From Bacteroidales bacterium (GTDB lineage: Bacteria > Bacteroidota > Bacteroidia > Bacteroidales > UBA932): 64,000 nt of DNA. Shown in pieces: positions 1 through 9,171 of the stretch (the stretch's first letter is position 1; every line of letters starts with the position of its first letter). A program made the position numbers and the translations under genes. Where the stretch lies: assembly GCA_017412645.1 (NCBI GenBank), contig JAFPWX010000017.1, positions 102,284 to 166,283 of the forward strand, in the 5' to 3' direction. The notes beneath the pieces are model-generated. The model saw only the letters and a program-made list of their open reading frames with translations. It had not been told where the DNA came from and did no database searches.

Positions 1-116
1 AGCAGATAAGACGCCTCCGGAGTGCCCAGTTCCACCAGGGGAACGAAGGCGGAGTCGTCCACCTTGCAGGCTGCAAGCAGGAGAAGTGATGCCAGTATAA
101 ATATTGTCTTTTTCAT
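1..116 (-). CDS. Lipoprotein, N-terminal fragment (runs off window)
   Basis: Reading the minus strand from an ATG at 114-116 gives an open frame of 38 codons that leaves the window. It begins with a typical lipoprotein signal: MKK, a hydrophobic stretch, then a lipobox LAAC with the lipidated Cys at residue 17. The start lies 3 bp after the stop of the preceding BACON lipoprotein, so it is probably the next gene of the same SusCD operon and exported to the outer membrane. Function cannot be judged from this fragment; many such last genes encode surface glycan-binding proteins or enzymes. Confidence 0.6.
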   Translation of the reverse strand, partial: MKKTIFILASLLLLAACKVDDSAFVPLVELGTPEASYL

Positions 117-119
117 ATA

Positions 120-1088
120 CTAACCCTTTTGCATGACGGTAAATGATGCCTTTACGTTAGCTCCGGAATCATCGGTGAAATCGATGCTGATCTTAGCCGA
201 ACGCAACTTTCCGGAAGCGTTTTCCGACAGATTGAACTGGAGGCTCTGGGAAGTGAGCTGCAAGCCGCTTATCCAGTCACAGGTCTCCGGTACCGCAATG
301 GTAACGCTGTATGGATAGATGTTGTTGAGAGTTGTCTCGGCTGTCACGGTCGCAGACTCTTTTTCGTAGGTTCCGCTCAGGCTTTTGAGAGTGAATTTTG
401 GACCGTCCATGGTCTGGTTCACGGTTATCAGACTCTTGAGCGTACGCCCGGTGGGATCGTTGATATTCATAAGGATCTGGGCGTTGCGCAGGCTGCCGGA
501 AGCATTGTCCGCAACCGTAAAAGCAAGCCCGTTCCAAGCCGGTGTGGCAGAGAGGATCCAGTGCGACGAATCGGTGTCGTTGCCGGTGATGACAACAGTA
601 TCCTTAACGTTTTCCGGAGTGGTGTAGATGGCCTTCGCCACCAGTGCGTCCGCACTGTAGTAAAGGTTGCTGGTCGCCGATACACGCACCTCTCCGCCAA
701 CCCTCAGGATTGGAACGGAAGCGTCGGTGAAACGGAACGACGGGGTGGTGACGGGACCGTTCTGCAACATAAAGACAGTATCGCGCACAGAGCCGCTCTC
801 CAGCACAATCCCAACCTGGCGGGCGATGCCATAGTTGGCGCCGAACGAGAAGACGAGTTCGGAGTTGCCGTGGCCGGAAGTGCGGTCGATTGCCGCCCAG
901 CGCACGCTGTGATCGAAATGCGCCGTCCAGTCTCCGGTGGAATATACCAGCACGTGGGTGGAGCCGCCGTCTTTCGACAGTGTGATGTGGCGTCCGTCCA
1001 CCGAAAGCGGAAGATCCATTTCATATGGCTTGTCGCAGGCGGCAACCATAGCCGCCAGGACGAGTATCTTACATACCGTATTGCGCAT
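120..1088 (-). CDS. BACON-repeat surface lipoprotein
   Basis: 322 residues from the ATG at 1086-1088. A longer frame exists upstream, but only this start gives a lipoprotein signal (lipobox VAAC, Cys18). The rest looks like three consecutive beta-sandwich repeats at roughly residues 27-112, 120-230 and 232-322. The first has the BACON pattern (GGSTHVLVYSTGDWTAHF, then RTSGHG). The second and third share a near-identical turn (NASGSLRNAQI and NASGKLRSAKI). BACON domains usually act as spacers or binding modules in surface proteins of SusCD loci. The start overlaps the end of susD by 20 bp, so the two are probably co-translated. No catalytic motif is visible. Confidence 0.72.
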   Translation of the reverse strand: MRNTVCKILVLAAMVAACDKPYEMDLPLSVDGRHITLSKDGGSTHVLVYSTGDWTAHFDHSVRWAAIDRTSGHGNSELVFSFGANYGIARQVGIVLESGSVRDTVFMLQNGPVTTPSFRFTDASVPILRVGGEVRVSATSNLYYSADALVAKAIYTTPENVKDTVVITGNDTDSSHWILSATPAWNGLAFTVADNASGSLRNAQILMNINDPTGRTLKSLITVNQTMDGPKFTLKSLSGTYEKESATVTAETTLNNIYPYSVTIAVPETCDWISGLQLTSQSLQFNLSENASGKLRSAKISIDFTDDSGANVKASFTVMQKG

Positions 1089-2556
1089 ATTCTTTGTTGT
1101 CAAGGTTATACTTTGAATAAACCACCTGGGTGTCGGGGATGGGATAATAGCGGTGGCACGGAAGGACATTGCCCAGCAGAGTGCTGTAGTCGTTGTATTC
1201 TACCACGCTCTTATACCAGATGTCCCAGCGGACGAGGTCGAACTTGCGCTGGAACTCGCCGAAGAGTTCGCGGGCGCGCTCGAGACGTATCTCTTCCTGC
1301 AGGCGTACATCGGTGCGGAAGACGTAGTCGGAAAGGCCCGCACGGTTACGTGTCATATTGAGATACCGGACGCTTTCCGCACTGCTGCCAGTTTCGCACA
1401 GGGCTTCCGCCTTGAGGAGAAGGGCTCCGGCATAGCGGAACACCTTGTAGTTGTTGTGGTCGGCCGAGGCCTTCATTCCCGGGCACCAGAACTTGGGTCC
1501 CATCCACGGACGGGTCGCGTTCTTCAGGCTGGTGAAAATCTCGCCTTCGTAAGCCCAGGCATAATTGATGTCCTTGCGCAGGTCTTTACCCATTCTCGGC
1601 TGCAGGCCCTGGCTGAAAAACACACAGGGCTGCGCGCTCTGCCAGGTGGTCGCCTCGTTGCCGAGTTCGGGAATATGAATTCCGTCGTAGATATCGTCCT
1701 TGTTGCGCTTGGGAGTGGTTACGCAGGCCACGTTGGAGGTGTAGTTGAGTCCGCCTTCGACGTAGGTGTGCTGAACTTCGAATATGGATTCCGGCGTATT
1801 CTTGTTGCGCCAGAGCGTATTCTCGGTGAGATCGTATTTCGAGAGGTCGCCGTAGATGTCTTCCAGATGGCCGACCGCTTCGATGACCGCGTCCCAGTCC
1901 TTGTTCCATGCGGCCATCTCGGCTATGAGCATATAGGCCATGGATGCTCCCAGGCGGGCGCCTTCATTATCCGACGTACGTGTCTGGGCGGCCAGCGGAG
2001 CAATCTCCTGAAGGTCGCGTACGAGCGCCGCCCTGGTGGAATCGGCCGACATCCTGGGAAGGACTGCGATCCGCTCGAGGGCGGCATTGTCGAGAATCGG
2101 TTCCAGGTAGAACGGGACATCCCCGAAGAAGGACGTGAGCAACCAGTAGTACAGGCCGCGCAGCGCCTTGGCTTCGCAGAGGAGAGACATCCTCTGTTCT
2201 TCAGTGACGGCATCGGTCTTTTCTATTCCGTAAACTGCGAAATTGCAGCGGCGTATGCCCTGGTAACACTGGTCCCACACGGTGGCGCCGAAACGCGGCT
2301 TTACCGGAGAGATGTCCAACTGCGCATCCAGGGTGCCGGACGCTATCCACATTATGTCGGTAGCACATTCTGTCGCCATAAAGAAAGGAGCGGTATAGAT
2401 GCTCTTTATCGGCTGGTAGCAGCCGTTCACTACGCTCTGGCATTCGGAATACTTGCGGAAGAAGTTGTCCGGGGAGGAAAGGGCGTCGGTGTTCTCGTCG
2501 AGGGAACAGGACGTTACAGCCAGGGCCATTATCAGAATCTTATATAATTTTTTCAT
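1069..2556 (-). CDS. SusD/RagB family nutrient-binding lipoprotein (pair 2)
   Basis: 495 residues with lipobox VTSC (Cys17) and the SusD N-terminal pattern (SSPDNFFRKYSECQSVVNGCY). The C-terminal half carries the usual SusD ending (ARELFGEFQRKFDLVRWDIW). SusD proteins are alpha-helical TPR-like lids on the extracellular side of a SusC channel and help bind the ligand. The gene follows its susC partner with a 5 bp gap. The ligand cannot be read from the sequence. Length is normal for the family. Confidence 0.93.
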   Translation of the reverse strand: MKKLYKILIMALAVTSCSLDENTDALSSPDNFFRKYSECQSVVNGCYQPIKSIYTAPFFMATECATDIMWIASGTLDAQLDISPVKPRFGATVWDQCYQGIRRCNFAVYGIEKTDAVTEEQRMSLLCEAKALRGLYYWLLTSFFGDVPFYLEPILDNAALERIAVLPRMSADSTRAALVRDLQEIAPLAAQTRTSDNEGARLGASMAYMLIAEMAAWNKDWDAVIEAVGHLEDIYGDLSKYDLTENTLWRNKNTPESIFEVQHTYVEGGLNYTSNVACVTTPKRNKDDIYDGIHIPELGNEATTWQSAQPCVFFSQGLQPRMGKDLRKDINYAWAYEGEIFTSLKNATRPWMGPKFWCPGMKASADHNNYKVFRYAGALLLKAEALCETGSSAESVRYLNMTRNRAGLSDYVFRTDVRLQEEIRLERARELFGEFQRKFDLVRWDIWYKSVVEYNDYSTLLGNVLPCHRYYPIPDTQVVYSKYNLDNKEYAQYGM

Positions 2557-2561
2557 GGCTA

Positions 2562-5500
2562 TTAGTATCTGACTTGAACCGAGAATGTGATGGTACGGGC
2601 TTTCGGGTATGCCCCGATATCCGCACGACGCAAGGTAGAGGATGATCCCTCCGAACTCACGTCCGGATCGAAGCCGTTGTAGTTCTTCCAGAGATACAGG
2701 TTGTCTCCGGAAAGCGTGAAGGTAATATCCCTGAGATAACGCTTCTTGAGATTGAGGGTGTAGCCGAGGCTGACGGTCTTGATCCTCAGGTAGGAAGCGT
2801 CGTGGATAAGGAAGTCGGAAGGAATGGCGACGTCGGTGTAGCCGGCACGGGGGATATTGCTTTCCGGATTCCTCTCGGGATGCCAGGAATTGAGCATATA
2901 CCGGTACTGGTTGGTGTACATACCGCCCGACATATAGAATTCGCCGTAGTTGTAAATCTTTCCTCCCAGCGAATACGAGAGGTAAACACCCAGCTTCCAG
3001 TTGTTCCAGTAGAAGGAGTTCTGGAGACCGCCGTAGATGAACGGATCGGCATTGCCCTGATAGATAAGGTCGAGCTGGTTGAGTACCCCGTCGTGGTTGA
3101 TATCATAGTAGCGCGGCGTTCCGTCTTCCCACTTGGAGGTGAGGCTCACATAGGAATTGGTCACCTCGTTGCGGGCACGCTCTTCGTCGTTCTTCCATAC
3201 GCCGGCGTACTTGAATCCCCAGAGGGAGTTGAGGGGATAGCCTGCGACATAGCCGTACATGCGGTACGGATTGTTTCCCGGAGAATCCAGGGCGGAGACG
3301 AAATCTTCGGAGCCGATGTCGAGCACCATCTGATCGTTGTGAGAAATCGTGAAGGTGGTGGTCCACTGGAACTTCTTGGTTTCAATGTTACGAGTGTCAA
3401 GGGTAAACTCGACGCCCTGGTTGGAAACCTTGCCGAGGTTCATCATATGGTTGTGGAAGCCCGTCTGCTGGGCCACCTGAACCTGGAGCAGAAGGTCGGA
3501 AGTGTATGACTTGTATGCCTCTGCCGTGAAGATGATCCTGTCTTTCAGGAAGGAGCCTTCGATTGCCAGGTTATAGGAATCTGTCTTTTCCCAGGTGAGT
3601 TCCGGCTGATTGAGTCTGCTCTGATAGAACGATACCGGCTGGGTGCCGTCGAAGATGTATCCTCCGGTGGTGGAGGACAGGGCGGCCAGGGAATAATAGG
3701 CGCTGATGGCATCGTTTCCGGTACGGCCGGCGGAGAACCTCACGGATAGGTTGTTCACCCACGGCAGGGCCTTCATGAAGCGCTCGTTAGAGATATTCCA
3801 CCTGATTGCCGCCGACGGGAAAGGCGCCCATTTGTGGTTGGACGCGAAGTTCGACGCACCGTCGTAACGCATGGTCGCAGTGATGTAATAACGGGAATCG
3901 TAGTTCCAGTCGAGACGGCCGAAGAAAGACATCTTCTTGCGTTCGCTCATGGAGGTTCCCGCGGAATAGGTCTGCTTGTCGAGCACGGCGTTCATATTAT
4001 TCCATTTCACCTCGTCGTCCATATATCCCTTTCCCGAAAGGGAGAAGTTGCGGGTGTTGAAATTATATGTGGAGAAACCTACCAGCGGCACGAGGGTGTG
4101 TTTGCCGAAAGAGCCGTGATACATCGCCGTGGTTTCGGTGGACATTGAGTTCTCGTGGTATTCCGCCCTCTGGGCGTCGCCGCCCTGGTTCTGCGTACGG
4201 TTGGGCAGGTTGCCGGGATCGTAACGGAATGTTGAACGGAAATAGTTATAGTACGAGAACAGGCTCTTGATGTGCAGGTCCTTTATGGGATTCAGTTCCG
4301 CATTGAAGGAGTGGTTGCTGGAATGACGCTCGGTCTGGTAGTCGATGAGGTCTATCTTGGAGCGCGGGGTGTTGATCTTGGAGCCCAGGTTATACAGGGG
4401 GTTCTCGGAATCGGTCACCTTGATCATCGGCGAGAGGTACTGGGCCGCTCCCCACCACTCCTTACCGCCGATGGACGTGGTGTTCTCGTCGGTGATACGG
4501 TAGGTATAGGAGCCATTGTATCCCACCTTGAGCCAGGGGAACAGATTGCGGTCAACCTTTATTCGGCCGGTGAAACGCCTCTGGCCCGTTCCGTCCACGA
4601 TACCCTCCGTGTCGTTGTAAGAGAGGGAGGTGAAGTAGGAATGGCTCTTGTCGCCTCCGGTAACGGAAAGACCGTAGTTCTGGTTTACGGCCCTGCGGGT
4701 AATCTCCTTTATCCAGTCGGTTCCTTCGCCGAGGCTGAGCGGGTCGGGATAGACGGTGCCGCTCAGAGGAGTCGAGGCACCAACCGCGGAATGGCTGGCG
4801 TCTTTGCCGAAATAGGCGTAGTCGTTACGATACTGGGCGAACTCGGATGCGTTCATTATATCGAGGCTTCTCGGCAGTTCCGCTATACCCAGGTCGGCCT
4901 TGAAGGAGATGCGCGGATGGTCGCTTCCCATACCCGCCTTGGTGGTGACGATAATAACGCCGTTCGCGCCCCTGGAACCGTATATTGCGGTGGAGGAAGC
5001 GTCCTTCAGGACAGAGATGGAAGCGATATCGTCCGAGTTGATATCGTTCAGGTCGTGGATGGCATCGGTGATTCCGTCCACGATGATGAGCGGCTCGTTG
5101 GAAGCAGTGATGGAACGTGTTCCGCGGATACGGATGGTGGTGGTGGAGCCGGGAGCTCCGTCGGTGGACATGAAGTCCGCACCGGCGATACGGCCCTGAA
5201 GGGCGTTGTCCACAGAAAGCACCGGAGCATCCTTGATATCGGTCATCTTGACGGAAGCTACCGAACCGGTCAGGTCGGTTTTCTTGGACGTACCGTAACC
5301 GATGACAACCAGATCCTCTATCACATTGGCCTCTTCGCGCAGGGAAAAGTCGATGGTCTTGCGGCCGTCCACCTTTTCCGAAACACTCTCATATCCAAGA
5401 CACTCCACAGAAAGGGTCGCGTCGGCCGCGGCTTTGATGGAATATCTGCCGTCCAGGTCGGTGGTAACACCGTTCCTGGTGCCTTTCACCAGTACCGCCG

Positions 5501-5627
5501 CACCGGGGAGAGGCTCTCCGGTAGCGTCGCTCACAACACCGGTGACGGTGATGGTCTGCGCCCATGCGGCTGTGCCGATTATCAGCGTAAGCACTGCCAG
5601 AATTGTCTTTTTAATAATTCCGTTCAT
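2562..5627 (-). CDS. SusC/RagA TonB-linked outer-membrane transporter (pair 2)
   Basis: 1021 residues. A signal peptide ends near AWAQ (about residue 24). A carboxypeptidase-regulatory-like domain (about 25-105) follows, then a TonB-box region with VVIGYGTSKK, a plug domain with LIIVDGI and SVLKDASSTAIYGSRGANG, and a long C-terminal beta-barrel ending in aromatic FSVQVRY. The protein should import a ligand across the outer membrane using TonB energy, capped by the following SusD. It has no STN domain, so unlike the first SusC of this locus it should not signal to an anti-sigma factor. Confidence 0.95.
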   Translation of the reverse strand: MNGIIKKTILAVLTLIIGTAAWAQTITVTGVVSDATGEPLPGAAVLVKGTRNGVTTDLDGRYSIKAAADATLSVECLGYESVSEKVDGRKTIDFSLREEANVIEDLVVIGYGTSKKTDLTGSVASVKMTDIKDAPVLSVDNALQGRIAGADFMSTDGAPGSTTTIRIRGTRSITASNEPLIIVDGITDAIHDLNDINSDDIASISVLKDASSTAIYGSRGANGVIIVTTKAGMGSDHPRISFKADLGIAELPRSLDIMNASEFAQYRNDYAYFGKDASHSAVGASTPLSGTVYPDPLSLGEGTDWIKEITRRAVNQNYGLSVTGGDKSHSYFTSLSYNDTEGIVDGTGQRRFTGRIKVDRNLFPWLKVGYNGSYTYRITDENTTSIGGKEWWGAAQYLSPMIKVTDSENPLYNLGSKINTPRSKIDLIDYQTERHSSNHSFNAELNPIKDLHIKSLFSYYNYFRSTFRYDPGNLPNRTQNQGGDAQRAEYHENSMSTETTAMYHGSFGKHTLVPLVGFSTYNFNTRNFSLSGKGYMDDEVKWNNMNAVLDKQTYSAGTSMSERKKMSFFGRLDWNYDSRYYITATMRYDGASNFASNHKWAPFPSAAIRWNISNERFMKALPWVNNLSVRFSAGRTGNDAISAYYSLAALSSTTGGYIFDGTQPVSFYQSRLNQPELTWEKTDSYNLAIEGSFLKDRIIFTAEAYKSYTSDLLLQVQVAQQTGFHNHMMNLGKVSNQGVEFTLDTRNIETKKFQWTTTFTISHNDQMVLDIGSEDFVSALDSPGNNPYRMYGYVAGYPLNSLWGFKYAGVWKNDEERARNEVTNSYVSLTSKWEDGTPRYYDINHDGVLNQLDLIYQGNADPFIYGGLQNSFYWNNWKLGVYLSYSLGGKIYNYGEFYMSGGMYTNQYRYMLNSWHPERNPESNIPRAGYTDVAIPSDFLIHDASYLRIKTVSLGYTLNLKKRYLRDITFTLSGDNLYLWKNYNGFDPDVSSEGSSSTLRRADIGAYPKARTITFSVQVRY

Positions 5628-5631
5628 AGGC

Positions 5632-6696
5632 TTATTCAGTATTGATGGTAGTCATGATTTTATCTTTCCCGCTGCCTTCGTTCTCAGCATAGAAGTCCTC
5701 GTCCACATCGGGAACGAGCCTGGTTATGCTGATGTCGTCAAGGAAGAGTCGGGAGCAACCCTCGGAAGTGTCGGTGCCGGAGGTGATCTTGATTCGCGTG
5801 GTGGCGGTCATCTGGTTTGAGTCGCTGTCGGCAATGAAAACAAGGAACCAGCTGTCTGATCCGAAGAAATCCTCCTTGTTCTGGATGTATGGTGCCTCAA
5901 GGTCTATCCACGTCTGTTCCGTCTCAGCATAATCCCTGATGAATCCTCCCCCGGTGACTTCGACGCGGAAGTGGTTGTCGTCCTTTGAACCGACCTTTTC
6001 TTTGAAGGCGGCGGCACGGAACGAAACCATAAGGAGAGTGTCGAAACGGAAGCTGTCGTTCCTCGGGGTGAGCACGCTGCCACGGTGGGCCTCCTTATCG
6101 CCGAGACGGATGTAGCCTACACGGCCGTAACAGCGGCCAAGGGTGTCCGAGCCTACGGGTTCAGATGAGAATCCCCTGTCCTTGAGGGCAGCGGTCCAAT
6201 TGTCCAGCGGCGTATCGGAGATATCCGACCACGGATCGGCGCTGCCGTAGGTCCAGGCCGAAAAATCTTCGACAACACGGTCGGTCGCACCCTGCCTTAC
6301 AGGAAGGAATACTCCGAAATCTTCACCTGGCACCACCGCTGACAGGGTGCCGACCCTTCTGGCATACCAGACTCCAGGATAACGGTCGGGATAACTGAGC
6401 GTAATTCTGTACACGCCCTTTGTCCCTGTGGGTTCGAATTCCTCGATCTTCGCCCACGGATACGTTGCGGCATCCTGCCAGAACAGGTCTATCTCCTTGT
6501 CGAAGGAACTCTTGAGATAGAGCGTCCTGGTTCCTGCAAGAACACTGACAGCCGCTTCCTTCATCGGTTCATCGGAACAGTCCGCCTGGGCGTGAAAACT
6601 CAGCTTGTCTTCACGCGTCTGGCCGGTCTGCTCCTTGGAACAGGAAAGCACGACAGCAGCGATGCCGATTGCAATAAGCAGTTTCTTTAAATACAT
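5632..6696 (-). CDS. Surface lipoprotein, BACON-like N-terminus and jelly-roll-like C-terminus
   Basis: 354 residues with lipobox VLSC (Cys19). Residues about 30-140 look like one beta-sandwich of BACON type (VSVLAGTRTLYLKSS, IDLFWQDAATYPWAKI). Residues about 145-335 look like a jelly roll of the kind seen in carbohydrate-binding or MAM-like modules, ending in FLDDISITRL. The EEP lipoprotein next door has a similar block ending in FYLDNVSISI, so the two may bind the same polymer. Spacing is 4 bp to susC and 11 bp to the EEP gene. No catalytic residues are recognised; a binding role is an inference. Confidence 0.6.
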   Translation of the reverse strand: MYLKKLLIAIGIAAVVLSCSKEQTGQTREDKLSFHAQADCSDEPMKEAAVSVLAGTRTLYLKSSFDKEIDLFWQDAATYPWAKIEEFEPTGTKGVYRITLSYPDRYPGVWYARRVGTLSAVVPGEDFGVFLPVRQGATDRVVEDFSAWTYGSADPWSDISDTPLDNWTAALKDRGFSSEPVGSDTLGRCYGRVGYIRLGDKEAHRGSVLTPRNDSFRFDTLLMVSFRAAAFKEKVGSKDDNHFRVEVTGGGFIRDYAETEQTWIDLEAPYIQNKEDFFGSDSWFLVFIADSDSNQMTATTRIKITSGTDTSEGCSRLFLDDISITRLVPDVDEDFYAENEGSGKDKIMTTINTE

Positions 6697-6707
6697 TTTA
6701 TTGATTG

Positions 6708-9170
6708 TTAGTACTTTACATCAACCAAAACAGGCCTGTGGTCGGAGGGACGGCAGAAGTAGCCGCTGACGGTATTGTCCTGATACAGCAGGGTCCAGTC
6801 GTCAACAATTATCATTGCGTTCTGCACGCCCTCGTATGCCTTCGGCGTGGCATAAAACATATCCATTCTCTCGAAATCCTTATTTACGGAACTCAGCCAG
6901 TTGCCCCGCCAGTACTCGCCGATTACGTCTATCAGGTTGGAGTTGTTCCTTAGGTAATTCTGGGCGAGATAGTCCGTGTGAGAGGCGCCTTTGTTATAAT
7001 ACCACTCGTCCACGGAACTGGGGCAGTTGAAGTCTCCCATCATAAAGAGGTAGTCCACTCCGCTGTAGTCCGAGAGTAGGTTGTTCACAATATTCTTCAT
7101 CTCGTTCTCGCGTTCTATATCACCTTCACGGGCAGCCTGCGACGCCGGGCGCTCGGATTCCGCTATGCCCCTTGCGTAATCTGCCGGCCACAGATGCGTG
7201 GACAGGAAATGAAGGTCCTTGCCGCCGATGGTAACCCGAACCACAGCTGCTCCGTGGGCCACTTCCGATGTCTCCAGCTCCTTCAATTTGGTTATCGGAT
7301 ATTTGGAAGTTATCATCTCGGGATAGTTGTCTTTCTGACAAGACATGGTATAGTTGTGGCCATAGCGCTTTGCAAGGGCTGGCCATCCGCTTTCGAGGGT
7401 ACGGGCGCTGCTTTTGAGCCATTCGCCTTTTTCGTCGTATAAAGAACGGGCCTCGCAGAACACGCAGACATCGGGTTTGTATTTATTGAGCCAGGCGACG
7501 AAGTTGTTGTAGTTATTGGCCTGGTCAGACCACATTCCGCACTGGATATTCCAGTAGAGTATGCGGATTCCGTTCACCGGCGTGCGGCGGTATTTGGCTA
7601 TAGAGATGCTGACATTGTCGAGATAGAAACCATGGTAGCCGCCTTCCTCAAGAGCCGTGGTGAGACGGATCTGAGTTGCGTTGTTGACATTCTCCACATA
7701 CATCACAACATGGCGCCACTGCTTTGCGGCGGGAGTGCTGGTGGGAACGGGAACGCTGGCCGCGGAGATGGCCCATCTTCCTCCGCATCCTTCGTACCGG
7801 CAGAGTTTGTTGTCAAGCACGGCCTGCTCCCCGTCAACGGTGACGCTTGAAACGATTCCGCTGTTGTATGTCTCCAGACAGACCTGGTCTTTGAAACCGA
7901 CACGCGGACAATAGTCGAAAGAAATCTCCAGATCGCAGAGTTCGCTGATTCCAAGGTCCGGGGCCTGGAAGATGCCCCTCGTGGCGTCAGCGGTTCCAAC
8001 TCCAAGGTAACCCTGGTATTCCTGACAGTGATGCAACAGAAGATAGTCGCCAAGGTTACGGCTTCGGACGTAAGAGCCGCTCATTGAATGATAACCCTCA
8101 ACTGTCTTTCCGGAAGCCTGGGACAGGGAGCCGCCCTGAATATATCCGCTGCCTGCCCAGGTATATTCGGCATTCTTGAATGCGTGCTCATAACCGGTCA
8201 GGGAGGAGCCGTAACTCGAAGAAGTCTCAACTCCATCCGGAGAGAATCCGAAGGTAGAGTATCCGCCAACGTAGTCTCCTCCCCACGCGAAATTGTCAAA
8301 GCCCTCGTAGAAAAGAAGGTTTTTGCTTGGAGACCAGTTGGCCTTCGCCTCATATACTTCGCCTGCCTTGAGGCTGGTGACGTTGAGGTCGAGAGTGATT
8401 CTCTTATGGGACATGTCGCATATGTTCAGCTTGAGACCGTCCGGGTATTCGCCGGGGGCGAGGAGAAGGACAAACTGCCCGCCGGAAGAAAGACTTACTC
8501 CGGTCCCCCTGTTGGTGCAGTTAAGCACCGTGAAAGGAAGGGCCTTTGTGATGGAAAGCGTTTTCTTGGACGCCTGGTAGCTGCCAATACCGGAGATTGG
8601 CACTCCCGCGTCTATCTTGATCGAAGAGATTTTTGCGTCTCCGCTCAAGGTCAGCTTTACTGCCGCTACGAGCGGGGTCATCTTAAGCACATTGCCGTCC
8701 TCGGAGGAATAGCTGCCATAGAGGGGCAGTGCGTCAATGTCCTTAGTGAGACAATGATAGAAGGACATCGGAGGAATCACCACGTTCACGTAGCGCGACA
8801 ATCCGTAGTACATCGCAGATTCCTCCCTGTAAAGAACGGCATTGTACGATGCGGCCGCGTCTGCCTCGATGTACGGTTCGCCGTTTTCCGTGAGCAGGAT
8901 CGGATAATCCACACCGCTTATGCTCACCCTGAAAGCAGACCAGTCGAAAGTAGAGATTCCTGCGGCTTGGCGCACAGAGTTATCGCTTTCTGCCAGGTAG
9001 AAACGCACTTTTCCGTCCACTACCGTTATCGGATCTCCGGGACGGATGGATTCTTCTGTCTTGTCGTTGATGTCTTCTTTGTTGTTTTTCCCGTTATCCG
9101 AAGGTTCCCCTTCGCAGGCAGCGAAGAGCAGCCCCAGGATAAGAAACGCATATAATCTGTTGTTTTTCAT
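6708..9170 (-). CDS. Surface lipoprotein with EEP (DNase I-like) domain
   Basis: 820 residues with lipobox FAAC (Cys19). Residues about 45-280 resemble a fimbrillin-like beta domain. Residues about 290-530 form a jelly-roll-like module (LLFYEGFDNFAWGGDY to FYLDNVSISI). From about 537 to the end is a complete endonuclease/exonuclease/phosphatase domain. Its metal and catalytic motifs are all present: ILYWNIQCG, VFCEARS, FLSTHLW, MMGDFNCP and the final SDHRPVLVDVKY. EEP enzymes cut phosphodiesters or phosphomonoesters in DNA, RNA, lipids or inositol phosphates with divalent metal. Placed between two SusCD pairs and lipid-anchored, it is probably the degradative enzyme of the locus. The substrate is unknown. 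Confidence 0.85.
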   Translation of the reverse strand: MKNNRLYAFLILGLLFAACEGEPSDNGKNNKEDINDKTEESIRPGDPITVVDGKVRFYLAESDNSVRQAAGISTFDWSAFRVSISGVDYPILLTENGEPYIEADAAASYNAVLYREESAMYYGLSRYVNVVIPPMSFYHCLTKDIDALPLYGSYSSEDGNVLKMTPLVAAVKLTLSGDAKISSIKIDAGVPISGIGSYQASKKTLSITKALPFTVLNCTNRGTGVSLSSGGQFVLLLAPGEYPDGLKLNICDMSHKRITLDLNVTSLKAGEVYEAKANWSPSKNLLFYEGFDNFAWGGDYVGGYSTFGFSPDGVETSSSYGSSLTGYEHAFKNAEYTWAGSGYIQGGSLSQASGKTVEGYHSMSGSYVRSRNLGDYLLLHHCQEYQGYLGVGTADATRGIFQAPDLGISELCDLEISFDYCPRVGFKDQVCLETYNSGIVSSVTVDGEQAVLDNKLCRYEGCGGRWAISAASVPVPTSTPAAKQWRHVVMYVENVNNATQIRLTTALEEGGYHGFYLDNVSISIAKYRRTPVNGIRILYWNIQCGMWSDQANNYNNFVAWLNKYKPDVCVFCEARSLYDEKGEWLKSSARTLESGWPALAKRYGHNYTMSCQKDNYPEMITSKYPITKLKELETSEVAHGAAVVRVTIGGKDLHFLSTHLWPADYARGIAESERPASQAAREGDIERENEMKNIVNNLLSDYSGVDYLFMMGDFNCPSSVDEWYYNKGASHTDYLAQNYLRNNSNLIDVIGEYWRGNWLSSVNKDFERMDMFYATPKAYEGVQNAMIIVDDWTLLYQDNTVSGYFCRPSDHRPVLVDVKY

Positions 9171-9171
9171 A

